Shown here: positions 1-8,799 of the stretch, piece by piece
Layout of the letters: every line of letters begins with the position of its first letter
Position numbering within the stretch: the first letter of the stretch is position 1
From: Rhizobium sp. CF080
Lineage (GTDB): Bacteria > Pseudomonadota > Alphaproteobacteria > Rhizobiales > Rhizobiaceae
DNA length: 64,000 nucleotides
Reading direction: 5' to 3'
Assembly (NCBI RefSeq): GCF_000282095.2
Contig: NZ_AKKC02000009.1
Coordinates: 186,001-250,000, forward strand
The notes under the pieces: model-generated
What the model was told of the DNA's origin: nothing
Databases searched by the model: none
What the model saw: only the letters and a program-made list of their open reading frames with translations
Position numbers and translations under genes: made by a program

Positions 1-1
1 G

Positions 2-1120
2 GAAGTGCCCCTCGACCGCCGGCGGGACGAGATCGGCGAAATGAACCAGGCCATCCACATTTTCCGCGAAAACGGGCTGGAGCGGGATCGTCTCGATGCC
101 GAACGGCGGGCCGACCAGCTGACCAAGGATCTCATTCTGCAGATGATGCACCGCCTGCAGGCCTGCCAGGCGCAGGGCGAGCTGGCGGATGTCGTCTCCC
201 GTTTCGCGCCGCAGATCTTTCCGAACCTTGCCGGCCAGCTTTATGTGCTGAACGACAGCCGAACGCTGCTCACCGAGATAGGCTCCTGGCTCGACCCGCA
301 GCTTTCGGGGGCGTCCTTCCCGACCAGCGCCTGCTGGGGATTGCGCCGCGGGCGACCGCACCTGAGCCATCACGGCCAAGGCGACATTCCCTGTCAGCAT
401 CTCGGCGAAAGCGATGTCGCCGGGCTCTGCGTGCCCCTGACGGCGCAGGGCGATTCGATCGGCCTTCTCTATTTCGAAGAGCGTCCCGGCCATCAGATGG
501 CGGCGGAAGGCTCGCGCCTCTACCTCGAACTGATCGCCGAGAATATCGGCCTTGCGGTCGCCAACCTGCAGCTTCGCGACAGGCTGACCAACCTCGCCGT
601 GCGCGATGCGCTGACCGGCCTTCTCAACCGCCGCTGCCTCGACGAGACACTTGCGCGCCACGGGCGCGATCATGCGGGCCAGCCGCTCGCCTGCCTGATG
701 ATGGATATCGACCGCTTCAAGCGCTTCAACGACGAGTTCGGGCACGACGCCGGCGACGTGGTGATGCAATATGTCGCGCAGATGATGTTCGATACCGTCG
801 GCCAGGCGGGGACCTGTTACCGCTTCGGCGGCGAGGAATTCACGATACTCCTGCCGGATACGGCGGAGGCCGCCGCCTTCGAGCTTGCCGAACGGCTGCG
901 GCAAAAGATCGCCACCACGCCGCTTTCGCACGGCGGCCGCATCCTCGGCCTGGTGTCGGTTTCGATCGGCGTCGCGGGCTCGCCCGTCGAGGGGCCGGTG
1001 TCGACGCTGCTGACGCGGGCGGATGCCGCACTTCTCGAAGCCAAGGCCGGTGGGCGGAATCAGACCGTGCTTGCCGGCGCGGTAAAACTTAACGAGCAGG
1101 CGAGCCGCACCTCGGCTTGA
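2..1120 (+). CDS. Diguanylate cyclase, HAMP-GAF-GGDEF, 5'-truncated by window edge
   Basis: Only the C-terminal part is present; the frame is open to base 2, so the membrane and sensor part lies left of the window. The visible part starts in the end of a HAMP linker (DEIGEMNQAI), passes through a GAF-like domain and ends in a GGDEF domain. The active-site loop reads GGEEF (bases 827-841), a catalytically competent variant, so it probably makes cyclic di-GMP from GTP at the inner membrane. The RxxD product-inhibition site expected just before the loop is absent (the residues there are QAGTCYRF). The GAF domain has several Cys and His residues and could bind a cofactor, but this is inference. 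The signalling genes downstream are separated by about 145 bp, so an operon is uncertain. Confidence 0.9.
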   Translation, partial: EVPLDRRRDEIGEMNQAIHIFRENGLERDRLDAERRADQLTKDLILQMMHRLQACQAQGELADVVSRFAPQIFPNLAGQLYVLNDSRTLLTEIGSWLDPQLSGASFPTSACWGLRRGRPHLSHHGQGDIPCQHLGESDVAGLCVPLTAQGDSIGLLYFEERPGHQMAAEGSRLYLELIAENIGLAVANLQLRDRLTNLAVRDALTGLLNRRCLDETLARHGRDHAGQPLACLMMDIDRFKRFNDEFGHDAGDVVMQYVAQMMFDTVGQAGTCYRFGGEEFTILLPDTAEAAAFELAERLRQKIATTPLSHGGRILGLVSVSIGVAGSPVEGPVSTLLTRADAALLEAKAGGRNQTVLAGAVKLNEQASRTSA

Positions 1121-1264
1121 AACAGATCGGCGATAGAACGCCGCGGCAGCCGATGTCCACTCTTGATCTGCCCATTCTTCAGCCTTTGCTTGACAACCGA
1201 CGCGGTAGCGACAAGTTCTGCCCTCCATTCACTTGCCCTCCCGTTCACTTGCCGGCCGGTATCC

Positions 1265-2764
1265 ATGCCCTTTTCGAATTCCACCTTCGCCCGATCCTCG
1301 CTGCTGATGCTTCTGGTCGGAGGCGCCGTCCTGGTGGCGATCGTGCTGTCGTCCTTTTTCCTTGCGCGCACGACGCAGGTCTATTTCCAGGACGTGGTGA
1401 AGCTGCGCGAGCTGCGAAGCGCCGCCGCCGACATCCAGCTTTTCCTGCGTGCGGCCGAATCCGGCCAGCGCGGCTACGTGCTGACGCAGGATGCCGAATT
1501 CCTGAAGCCCTATACGACTGCGAGTGCGGGCATTCCGCGACTGCGCGAGCGGTTGAAGACGTCTGCCGACAACCTGGGCGGCATGCAGGTTCCCTTTGCC
1601 GAACTCGATCCGCTGATCGACGACAAGCTCGCAGAAATGCAGTCGACGGTGGAGATGGTGCAGAAGGGCAATGCCGTCGGGGCGATCGAAGTCGTCCGCG
1701 GCGCCTACGGCCGCCAGCTGATGGAAGGCATCACGGCGATCCTCGGCAGACTGATCCGCGACCTGGATGTGCGGCTCGGGGCCGGCATCGACGATCTCAA
1801 CGATTCGGCGTCGGCGCTGCAATGGATCACCATCGGCGGCGGCCTGATGATCATCCTGGTCATCGGCGGCGCGATCCTGATCGTTGGCCAGCATGTCCGC
1901 GAGCTTCAACGGGCCCGGTCCGAAGTCGAACTGCTCAATGAAGGGCTTGAGGAACGCGTCACGGAGCGCACCGAGGATCTGATCCAGGCAAACCGCGAGA
2001 TCCAGCGCTATGCCTATATCGTCTCTCACGACCTGCGCGCGCCGCTGGTCAACATCATGGGTTTCACCAGCGAGCTCGACACGACGCTGAAATCGATCCG
2101 CACCTATGTGCTGGCCGAAGGCGCGCCGCTGTCCGAGAGCGACGTGAACGACGCCCGCGTCGCCGTCGAGGAGGATCTGCCGGAGGCGATCGCCTTCATC
2201 CGCTCCTCCACCAAGAAGATGGACGGGCTGATCAACGCCATCCTGAAGATTTCCCGCGACGGACGGCGCGAGCTGAAGCCGGAGAGGATCGATCTCGGGG
2301 AGCAGCTGGAAGCGACGGCCGCCAGCGTCTATCACCAGGTGAGCGAAGCGGGCGGCGAGGTGAATATTTCGGTCGGCCAGGCGCGTGGCCTTATTACCGA
2401 CCGATTTTCAATGGAACAGATTTTCGGCAATCTCTTCGACAATGCGGTGAAGTACAAGCATCCGGAACGGCCGCTGAACCTTTCGGTCAAGGCCATGCCG
2501 ATCGGCCGCGCTACGATCAGAATAGAGGTTGCGGACAACGGCCGGGGCATCGCCCCGGAGGATCACGAGAGGGTTTTCGAGCTTTTCCGCCGCTCGGGGG
2601 TTCAGGACCAGCAGGGCGAGGGCATCGGCCTTGCGCATGTGCGTTCATTAGTTAGAAATTTAGGCGGTGAGATTACGGTGACGTCCACATTGGGCGGCGG
2701 GACGACATTCGTCATCCGGCTGCCCACGGATTTGTCCCAGTATGTCAGGAGTAACGGGTCATGA
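1265..2764 (+). CDS. CHASE3-domain sensor histidine kinase
   Basis: 499-residue membrane kinase. There are transmembrane segments at about residues 12-34 and 187-208, with a CHASE3 periplasmic sensor between them (the ESGQRGYVLT block is typical). A short coiled coil follows, then HisKA with H255 in SHDLRAP, then a HATPase_c domain with the N-box FDNAVKYKHPE and the G-box DNGRGI. The ATG at 1265 is preferred because it leaves a normal N-terminal membrane anchor; the reading frame is open further upstream. It overlaps the next gene, a receiver, by four bases (ATGA), so the two are probably translated together and the receiver is the likely phosphoacceptor. The ligand is unknown. Confidence 0.88.
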   Translation: MPFSNSTFARSSLLMLLVGGAVLVAIVLSSFFLARTTQVYFQDVVKLRELRSAAADIQLFLRAAESGQRGYVLTQDAEFLKPYTTASAGIPRLRERLKTSADNLGGMQVPFAELDPLIDDKLAEMQSTVEMVQKGNAVGAIEVVRGAYGRQLMEGITAILGRLIRDLDVRLGAGIDDLNDSASALQWITIGGGLMIILVIGGAILIVGQHVRELQRARSEVELLNEGLEERVTERTEDLIQANREIQRYAYIVSHDLRAPLVNIMGFTSELDTTLKSIRTYVLAEGAPLSESDVNDARVAVEEDLPEAIAFIRSSTKKMDGLINAILKISRDGRRELKPERIDLGEQLEATAASVYHQVSEAGGEVNISVGQARGLITDRFSMEQIFGNLFDNAVKYKHPERPLNLSVKAMPIGRATIRIEVADNGRGIAPEDHERVFELFRRSGVQDQQGEGIGLAHVRSLVRNLGGEITVTSTLGGGTTFVIRLPTDLSQYVRSNGS

Positions 2765-3204
2765 AGGCTGCCGGCAAAGAAGTCACCATCGTGATGATCG
2801 AGGACGATGAAGGTCATGCGCGCCTGATCGAGAAGAATGTCCGTCGCGCAGGCGTCAACAACGAGATCGTTCCTTTTACCAACGGCAATGCGGCTCTCGA
2901 TTTTATTCTTGGCGCGGACCGTTCCGGAAACTCAAACCAGGATCGCCATCTGCTGATCCTTCTCGACCTCAACCTGCCGGACATGTCGGGTATTGACATC
3001 CTGGAGAAGGTGAAGTCCAACCCTCATTCCAAGCGTCTGCCGGTGGTCATCCTCACGACCACGGACGATGAGCGGGAGATCCAGCGCTGCTACGATCTCG
3101 GCGCCAACGTCTATATCACCAAGCCGGTGGACTACGACAGTTTTGCGCATGCCATCCGACAGCTCGGGCTGTTCTTTGCCGTCATGCAGATACCCGGACA
3201 ATAA
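2761..3204 (+). CDS. Single-domain response regulator (Rcp1-like)
   Basis: 147-residue stand-alone receiver with no output domain. The acidic pocket is E14-D15-D16, the phosphoacceptor is D69 in LLDLNLPDMSG, and the conserved Thr (ILTTTDD) and Lys (ITKPVDY) are present. The long loop before D69 (about residues 52-62) is typical of the Rcp1 / phytochrome-partner receiver class. It overlaps the CHASE3 kinase stop and is followed after 9 bp by a receiver-kinase hybrid, so it probably shuttles phosphate between the two kinases or acts by protein contact. The specific partner is inferred from gene order only. Confidence 0.9.
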   Translation: MKAAGKEVTIVMIEDDEGHARLIEKNVRRAGVNNEIVPFTNGNAALDFILGADRSGNSNQDRHLLILLDLNLPDMSGIDILEKVKSNPHSKRLPVVILTTTDDEREIQRCYDLGANVYITKPVDYDSFAHAIRQLGLFFAVMQIPGQ

Positions 3205-3213
3205 CGAGACGCG

Positions 3214-4242
3214 ATGCCGCAAACCATACTCTATGTCGACGACGACCTTGCTCTTGCTCGACTGGCCGAACGCCATTTCGGGCGCGCCGGCTATCAGGTT
3301 GTCCATGCCGTCAACGCGGCATCGGCAATGGAGGCGGTTGAAAAGGGCGGTGTCGACGCGATCGTCCTCGATCACTACCTGAAGACCGAAACCGGGCTCG
3401 ACATCCTTCACAGGCTGAGGGATCAGGGCTCGGCCATTCCGGTCATCTACGTCACCGGTTCCAGCGACGCGACGATCGCCATCGATGCGCTGAAGAGCGG
3501 CGCGTCCGACTATGTCATCAAGACGGTGGGCGAAGAGTTCTGGCCGCTGATGGAGAGCGCGATTGCGCAAGGCATCGCCAATGCCGAATTGCGGCGGGCC
3601 AAGGAAAAGGCCGAGCAGGAGATCCGCCTCGGCAAGGAACGCGCCGAGGTTCTGCTCGCCGAGGTGAACCATCGGGTGGCAAACAGCCTGGCACTGGTTG
3701 CGGCGCTCATCCGCCTGCAGGCGTCCAGCAGCAAGAACGACGACGTGAAGGCAGCGCTTTCCGAGACCCAGGCACGCATCAGCGCGATCGCCGGTATGCA
3801 TCGCAGCCTCTACACGTCCGACGACGTCCGGCATGTGGAGATGGACAAATATCTGGGCACCCTGGTGCGCGAGGTGCAGGGTTCCGTCAACGACGACCAG
3901 GGGCCGTCGATCCGCCTCGAGGCCGAACCGTTGTCGCTGACCTCCGACCGCGCCGTCTCGGTCGGCATGATCGTTACGGAACTGCTCACCAATGCGCTGA
4001 AATACGCCTATCCGGCCGGCACCGAAGGCGAAGTGCGGGTGCTGCTCAAGCGTCAGGACGAGGGCAGCGCGCTTCTCGCCGTCGAGGACGACGGGATCGG
4101 CTGGCGCGAGGGCGACGCGCCCAAGGGCACCGGGCTCGGCAGCCGTATCGTCAAGTCGATGGCCGCGACGCTTGGCTCGACGATCCACTATGTGCCTTCT
4201 CTTTCCGGCACCCGCGCCGAGTTGACGGTCAGCCTCCACTAG
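3214..4242 (+). CDS. Hybrid response regulator / HisKA_2-type histidine kinase
   Basis: 342 residues. An N-terminal receiver has D9-D10 and phosphoacceptor D53 in IVLDHYL. A helical linker is followed by a HisKA_2 (HWE-like) kinase core with H153 in EVNHRVANSLALV and a compact HATPase (ELLTNALKYAYP; EDDGIGW). There is no membrane segment or DNA-binding domain, so it is cytoplasmic. Kinases of this class in alphaproteobacteria often feed the PhyR general-stress pathway, but no phyR or ecf gene is seen in this window. Co-directional and 9 bp after the lone receiver, it completes a three-gene phosphorelay. Confidence 0.88.
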   Translation: MPQTILYVDDDLALARLAERHFGRAGYQVVHAVNAASAMEAVEKGGVDAIVLDHYLKTETGLDILHRLRDQGSAIPVIYVTGSSDATIAIDALKSGASDYVIKTVGEEFWPLMESAIAQGIANAELRRAKEKAEQEIRLGKERAEVLLAEVNHRVANSLALVAALIRLQASSSKNDDVKAALSETQARISAIAGMHRSLYTSDDVRHVEMDKYLGTLVREVQGSVNDDQGPSIRLEAEPLSLTSDRAVSVGMIVTELLTNALKYAYPAGTEGEVRVLLKRQDEGSALLAVEDDGIGWREGDAPKGTGLGSRIVKSMAATLGSTIHYVPSLSGTRAELTVSLH

Positions 4243-4506
4243 GCTGCGGGATAAGCAGTTGCGCGGTTTTTGCAACGGCCCAAGCCGTTCATTTTGTTCC
4301 CACCATTGCAATGCCCGAATGGCGACCCTATGATTTCGCGATGCGAGTGAAGGTGCATAGCTCCGAGAACCGGCCTCGGTTCTCTGAACTGTGCGCGAAA
4401 CATCGCGGACGAGGCGCTTCGGCGCGGTCGTATTGATGCGGGCTGATCTTGCGATCGGCACATTCGTTTCGCGTGCAGGCATATTGTTCCAATCAAAGAG
4501 TTTCTC

Positions 4507-5790
4507 TTGTTAACCGAAATACTCATCGTCATTGCCCTCACCGTTTTGAACGGTGTCCTCGCGATGTCGGAACTTGCCGTCGTCTCTTCCCGCCCGGTGC
4601 GGCTTCGGATCATGGCCGAGCAAGGTAACCGCGGCGCGGCAACAGCCATACGGCTTGCGGAAGATCCCGGCCGCTTCCTCTCCTCGGTCCAGATCGGCAT
4701 CACCCTTGTCGGCGTGCTGTCCGGCGCATTCTCGGGCGCCACGCTCGGCGCGCGGCTGACCACCTGGCTGGAAGCGCAGGGAATGTCCGACAATCTCGCC
4801 GACTGGCTGGGCGTCGGTACCGTCGTCGTCGTCATCACCTATCTGTCGCTGATCATCGGCGAACTGGTGCCGAAGCAGATTGCGCTTCGGGCGCCGGAAG
4901 CGGTTGCCGCCCGGGTCGCGCCAGCCATGAAACTGCTGGCGACGGTCGGCGCTCCGATCGTCTGGTTCCTCGATGTTTCCGGCCGGCTGGTTCTGACCAT
5001 GCTCGGCCAGCGGGGCGAGTCGGGCGAGCGGGTCACCGACGAGGAAATCCGCACCGTGCTGGCCGAAGCCCAGAGCGCCGGCGTCATCGAGACGGAAGAA
5101 TCCGCGATGATCTCCGGCGTCATGCGGCTTGCCGACCGCACCGCGCGCGGCCTGATGACGCCGCGCCGCGATGTCGAGGTCATCGATATCGAGGACAATT
5201 CGGATGAGATCCGCGAGCAGCTTCGCGCCACCCAGCGCTCCCGCCTGCCGATCCGCAACGGCAGTTCGGACGAGATCATGGGCACGCTTTTTGTCAAGGA
5301 CGCCTATGACTTCATCGCCGGCGGCAAGACGCTGGATATCCGCGGCATCATGCGCGAGGCGCCCGTCGTCTCCGACCTGACCGGCGCGCTCGACGTCATC
5401 CAGGCGCTGCGCCGCGCGCCGGCCCATATGGTGCTGGTCTACGACGAATACGGCCATTTCGAAGGCATCATCACGTCGGGCGACATCCTCGAGGCGATCA
5501 CCGGCGTCTTCCAGGAGGAGGAGGACGAAGAACCTGCGATCGTGTCGCGTGACGACGGTTCTTTCCTGATCGCCGGCTGGATGCCGGTCGACGAATTCGC
5601 CGACCAGATGGGTTTTTCGCTCGGAGACGATCCGGGTTATGAGACGGTCGCGGGCTTCGTGCTCGACGAGATGAAGCGCCTGCCGGAACTCGGCGAGAGC
5701 TTCACCAAGAACGGCTGGACATTCGAGGTCATCGATCTCGACGGCCGCCGCATCGACAAGCTGCTGGTCAAGCGGTCGGACAGGCTGTGA
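4507..5790 (+). CDS. CNNM/CorC-type membrane protein with CBS pair (hemolysin-like)
   Basis: 427 residues: an N-terminal DUF21/CNNM membrane domain (about four hydrophobic segments, residues 1-170), a CBS pair (about residues 200-330) and a C-terminal CorC/HlyC domain (about 340-420). Family members act in magnesium or cobalt efflux; the old name hemolysin is historical. The start is TTG, chosen because AAAGAG lies six bases upstream and the N-terminus MLTEILIVIALT matches the family. The stop overlaps the next gene (TGATG), suggesting co-translation with the folate enzyme. The real transport substrate is not proven. Confidence 0.88.
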   Translation: MLTEILIVIALTVLNGVLAMSELAVVSSRPVRLRIMAEQGNRGAATAIRLAEDPGRFLSSVQIGITLVGVLSGAFSGATLGARLTTWLEAQGMSDNLADWLGVGTVVVVITYLSLIIGELVPKQIALRAPEAVAARVAPAMKLLATVGAPIVWFLDVSGRLVLTMLGQRGESGERVTDEEIRTVLAEAQSAGVIETEESAMISGVMRLADRTARGLMTPRRDVEVIDIEDNSDEIREQLRATQRSRLPIRNGSSDEIMGTLFVKDAYDFIAGGKTLDIRGIMREAPVVSDLTGALDVIQALRRAPAHMVLVYDEYGHFEGIITSGDILEAITGVFQEEEDEEPAIVSRDDGSFLIAGWMPVDEFADQMGFSLGDDPGYETVAGFVLDEMKRLPELGESFTKNGWTFEVIDLDGRRIDKLLVKRSDRL

Positions 5791-6389
5791 TGGACGGCTT
5801 GACGACCAAGGCGGAGCTTCGCGCCGGGCGGCTCGCCGCACGGGACGCCATCCCGCCGGTCGATCGCATCGAAAAGAGCCTTGTCATCGCATCGCACGGG
5901 GCAGAGGTGATCAGCTTCGAGGCCGGCGCGATTGTCTCCGGCTTCCTGCCGATCCGCTCGGAAGTCGATGTGCGGCCGCTGATGGCCTATCTGCGCGACC
6001 GCAGCGCGCGGCTCTGCGTGCCGGTCATCCTCGACAAGCAGACCATCATTTTTCGCGAGCTGGTGCGCGGCGCCGAGCTGGTGCCGGGCGTGTTCGGCAC
6101 GTTCGGGCCGGGGCCCGACGCGGCGGAGCTCGAGCCGCAGGTGATGCTGGTGCCGCTGTCAGCCTTCGACGCGGCGGGGCACCGGATCGGCTATGGCGGC
6201 GGTTATTACGACCGGGCGATCCATCGCCTGCAGCAAAAAGGCCTGAACCCGAAGCTGATCGGGATTGCCTTCGACTGCCAGGAAGTGGCATCTGTTCCCA
6301 CTGAACCTCACGATATCAGACTAGACGCTGTCCTGACGGAGAGCGGTTACCGGCCCTTCGAAGATATGGGCCGCGCACAGATTGGATAA
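5790..6389 (+). CDS. 5-formyltetrahydrofolate cyclo-ligase
   Basis: 199 residues. It converts 5-formyl-THF to 5,10-methenyl-THF with ATP, recycling a folate storage form in the cytoplasm. The family signature GYGGGYYDRAI is present near residue 133, followed by the conserved GIAFDCQ strand. The ATG at 5790 shares bases with the previous stop, which is preferred over an in-frame GTG one codon earlier. It is followed 2 bp later by a YmdB-type phosphoesterase. This gene pair is common in Rhizobiales. Confidence 0.92.
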   Translation: MDGLTTKAELRAGRLAARDAIPPVDRIEKSLVIASHGAEVISFEAGAIVSGFLPIRSEVDVRPLMAYLRDRSARLCVPVILDKQTIIFRELVRGAELVPGVFGTFGPGPDAAELEPQVMLVPLSAFDAAGHRIGYGGGYYDRAIHRLQQKGLNPKLIGIAFDCQEVASVPTEPHDIRLDAVLTESGYRPFEDMGRAQIG

Positions 6390-6391
6390 GA

Positions 6392-7216
6392 ATGCGCCTT
6401 TTGTTCCTGGGTGACATGGTGGGCAAGACCGGCCGCGTGGCGGTATGGGAAAAGCTGCCCGGCCTCGTCGCCGACCTCAATCTCGACTTCGTCATCGTCA
6501 ACGGCGAGAATGCCGCCGGCGGCTTCGGCATTACCGAGGATATCTTTCTTGAGACGATCAATGCCGGCGCCGACGTGGTGACGACCGGCAACCATGTCTG
6601 GGACCAGAAGGAAGCGGTGAGCTTTGCCGGCCGCCACGAGCAGTTTCTGCGCCCTGCCAACTATCCCGCCGGCACGCCGGGCAAGGGATCGGGCATCTTT
6701 TACGCCCGCAATGGCGCACGTATTCTGGTCGCCAACATCATGGGGCGGGTGTTCATGCATCCCGAACTCGACGACCCCTTCAAGAGCGCCGAGACGATCC
6801 TTGCCGCGGCACCCCTGAAGGAACAGGCCGACGCGATCATCTTCGACTTCCATGCGGAGGCGACCAGCGAAAAGCAGTGCTTCGGGCATTTCGTCGACGG
6901 CCGCGCCAGCCTGGTGGTCGGCACCCACACGCATGTGCCGACGGCCGATTGCCAGATCCTCAACGGCGGCACCGGCTACATGTCGGATGCCGGCATGTGC
7001 GGCGACTACGATAGTTCGCTCGGCATGGACAAGGAAGAGCCGCTCAACCGCTTCATTTCGAAAATGCCGAAGGGCCGTTTCGAGGCGGCGACCGGACCCG
7101 CGACCATCTGCGGCCTCGGCATCGAGATTTCAGATACGACCGGGCTTGCGGAAAAGATCGAGCCGCTCCGGATCGGGCCGCGGCTTGCGGAGACCATTCC
7201 GTCCTTCTGGCGGTGA
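6392..7216 (+). CDS. YmdB-family metallophosphoesterase (TIGR00282)
   Basis: 274 residues, the usual family length. The metal-binding blocks are all visible: GDMVGKTGR at the N-terminus, NGENAAGG, GNHVWDQKE, DFHAEATSEK and GTHTHVPT. Bacillus YmdB is a 2',3'-cyclic nucleotide phosphodiesterase affecting RNA turnover and biofilm formation; the substrate here is inferred. It is cytoplasmic with no signal peptide. It lies 2 bp downstream of the folate cyclo-ligase and is probably in the same transcript as the CNNM gene. Confidence 0.9.
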   Translation: MRLLFLGDMVGKTGRVAVWEKLPGLVADLNLDFVIVNGENAAGGFGITEDIFLETINAGADVVTTGNHVWDQKEAVSFAGRHEQFLRPANYPAGTPGKGSGIFYARNGARILVANIMGRVFMHPELDDPFKSAETILAAAPLKEQADAIIFDFHAEATSEKQCFGHFVDGRASLVVGTHTHVPTADCQILNGGTGYMSDAGMCGDYDSSLGMDKEEPLNRFISKMPKGRFEAATGPATICGLGIEISDTTGLAEKIEPLRIGPRLAETIPSFWR

Positions 7217-7259
7217 TAGAAGGACAGCTATCTTGAGCCGCCGGATAAGGGTGAATATC

Positions 7260-7680
7260 TCAACATACGATCACTTCGAGATATTCGGGTGAGGCGAGAT
7301 CTAGCATGACGGTATCGCGCGTTATGATGGGGACTTTCTTGATCCGTGCGGTGGCGATCAGGTAGCAGTCGCCCGGGTCCTTATGTCCGGTATCCATCAC
7401 CACGGCCGCTGCCTCGCAGGCGATGCGATGCTTGATTGGAACAATTTTCGTCCCGGTTGCCGCGACGGCCCTCGAAAACCATTGGGCCGGCGATTTTTGG
7501 CGGGTCCCTGTGTGCCGGCTTACGGGAAGCGATTGTCAACTCCCAGGCTGTAATTGGTGACACGTAGAGTGTGCCCGCAGTCTGGTTGTCGGCGATCGCG
7601 ATGAGCGCTTCTTCCGACAGCGTCTCGACAGCCGTTACCAGCCAATAAAACGTATGGGTATCGAGCAGCGCGCCCGGCAA
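7260..7680 (-). pseudogene. Frameshifted PIN-domain toxin (VapC-like)
   Basis: The frame from a TTG at 7680 encodes a good PIN N-terminus (LLDTHTFYWLV, then VSPITAWELTIA) and then loses similarity near base 7475. The missing C-terminal half continues in the next frame down to the stop at 7260-7262: WFSRAVAATG, HKDPGDCYLIATARI and IITRDTVMLDL. The acidic residues of the PIN active site are thus split over two frames. One extra base in the GC-rich stretch around 7470-7485 would explain it, giving an intact protein of about 139 residues. It starts 2 bp after the partner gene's stop, so the unit was an ordinary toxin-antitoxin pair. A sequencing error cannot be excluded. Confidence 0.75.
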
Positions 7681-7682
7681 GA

Positions 7683-7892
7683 TCAGTTCTTCACGGAGAA
7701 CTTACGCGACCTGGATGGGTCGTCTTCAAGGGCCTGTTCGGCAATCGGCTTCGTGAGATCGACGCTCTTCTTGAGAGGGAGCTGCGACGACTTCATCGAG
7801 TCGGCACCGCGCACTTCGACAAAGCGGCCGCTCTTTGAATCGCGCACCACCCACTTGCCAGTCGGTTCTCGTTTGAGTTCTGCCTTTGCCAC
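7683..7892 (-). CDS. Probable antitoxin partner of the broken PIN toxin
   Basis: 69 residues, GTG start with AAAGAG just upstream and a CTATAT -10-like box at 7902-7910. The protein is small and charged (KWVVRDSKSGRFVEVRG, then LTKPIAEQALEDD). It does not show an AbrB or Phd signature I can name with confidence. Its position immediately upstream of a PIN toxin, with a 2-bp gap, is the main support for an antitoxin role. Because the toxin is frameshifted, this gene may now be a solitary antitoxin. Confidence 0.6.
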   Translation of the reverse strand: MAKAELKREPTGKWVVRDSKSGRFVEVRGADSMKSSQLPLKKSVDLTKPIAEQALEDDPSRSRKFSVKN

Positions 7893-7998
7893 GGCTCTTT
7901 ATATAGCGCGCAATCGTTGCCAGAGCCAGTCCTGAGAAGGTTTTGATCGGAGGCCCGATTGCGTTGGGCGGAGATCGTGCCGTGCCTCCGACGTCCGG

Positions 7999-8598
7999 CT
8001 AAAGTTGCTGCCGGAGAAAAAACCATTCCTCGAATTCCGCGGTGGTCTTCACGTCATGATCGAGCACGGCCTCGTAGACGAGCGCGCTCGGCGCCGGCTT
8101 GCCGTCCTTCGGCGTCGTGGCGGCGAGTTCGGCCTTGATGGCGAGGATCGTTTTCCGAACCGTGTCGGTCAAGCGCGGCAGGAGCGTCTTCAGGTGTCTG
8201 AGGTCGGGCTGGCGGTCCGGTTCGTCGATGAACCAGATGTCGAAATTCCAGTCCTCGCCCTTTTCCGTCCGATAGGTGAGGCCAAGATAGAGGCCGTCCG
8301 GGTAGTTTTGCGGCTCGATGTTCCAGACGCCGCTGTCGTTGCGGTAGCGTAGCGCGCCGACGTGGCTGTCGAGCATCAGTTCGCCGGCGATCTCGGCGAC
8401 GGTTCGGCGGGGGGCGGGGTCCAGCCTTTCGCAAGCCACGGTGATGTCGATGTCGCGGCGGACCATCAGGCCGAGCGCGGAGCTTCCGACCCGGACCGGA
8501 TCGCCTGCGGTGCGAAGCAGGGCGTCGAGGCCGAGGGCGCTGACGATCGCATCCGCCTGCGCTTGCAGTTCGGCCTGCTTTTCCAAAATGCCCGGCAT
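7999..8598 (-). CDS. Nucleotidyltransferase-fold protein
   Basis: 199 residues. Residues around 34-55 (VGSSALGLMVRRDIDITV) carry the GS-x(9)-DxD signature of the polymerase-beta nucleotidyltransferase fold, and a further acidic strand follows (FDIWFID). No second domain is evident, so this is probably a minimal transferase of the aminoglycoside-adenylyltransferase/GrpB-like kind with unknown substrate. The ATG at 8598 has a strong GGAGAAGG upstream; the same frame is open much further but that part is antisense to the helicase gene. It diverges from the helicase gene across about 200 bp. Confidence 0.75.
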   Translation of the reverse strand: MPGILEKQAELQAQADAIVSALGLDALLRTAGDPVRVGSSALGLMVRRDIDITVACERLDPAPRRTVAEIAGELMLDSHVGALRYRNDSGVWNIEPQNYPDGLYLGLTYRTEKGEDWNFDIWFIDEPDRQPDLRHLKTLLPRLTDTVRKTILAIKAELAATTPKDGKPAPSALVYEAVLDHDVKTTAEFEEWFFLRQQL

Positions 8599-8700
8599 GG
8601 CCTTCTCCGCTCGATTTCCTCCCAACGGTAGATTTACGTCAGATATTAAGCTTATGGCGTCAATAGCGGCCCCGGCCGATGCCCCGCATGGACATGCTCT

Positions 8701-8729
8701 TTGACATTTGCGCTGCAAAAAAGTAGGAA
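8701..8729 (+). promoter_or_regulatory. Possible promoter of the DEAD-box helicase gene
   Basis: TTGACA at 8701-8706 followed by 17 bp and TAGGAA. The -35 is perfect and the -10 is weak. The resulting 5' UTR of about 65 nt contains a GGCTGC/GCAGCC hairpin (8742-8760), which could influence expression of the helicase. Nothing else is seen in the gap. Confidence 0.45.
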
Positions 8730-8799
8730 CGGCGCAAGTTCGGCTGCGAGTGTTGCAGCCACAGCGCTTTGCGCGCGGCAATCCGAAAGACAGATTTAG

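Noticed and set aside
2932-4482. 516-codon minus-strand ORF
   Set aside because: Antisense to the receiver-kinase gene; His/Arg/Asp-rich composition typical of a reversed GC-rich frame, no start signal.
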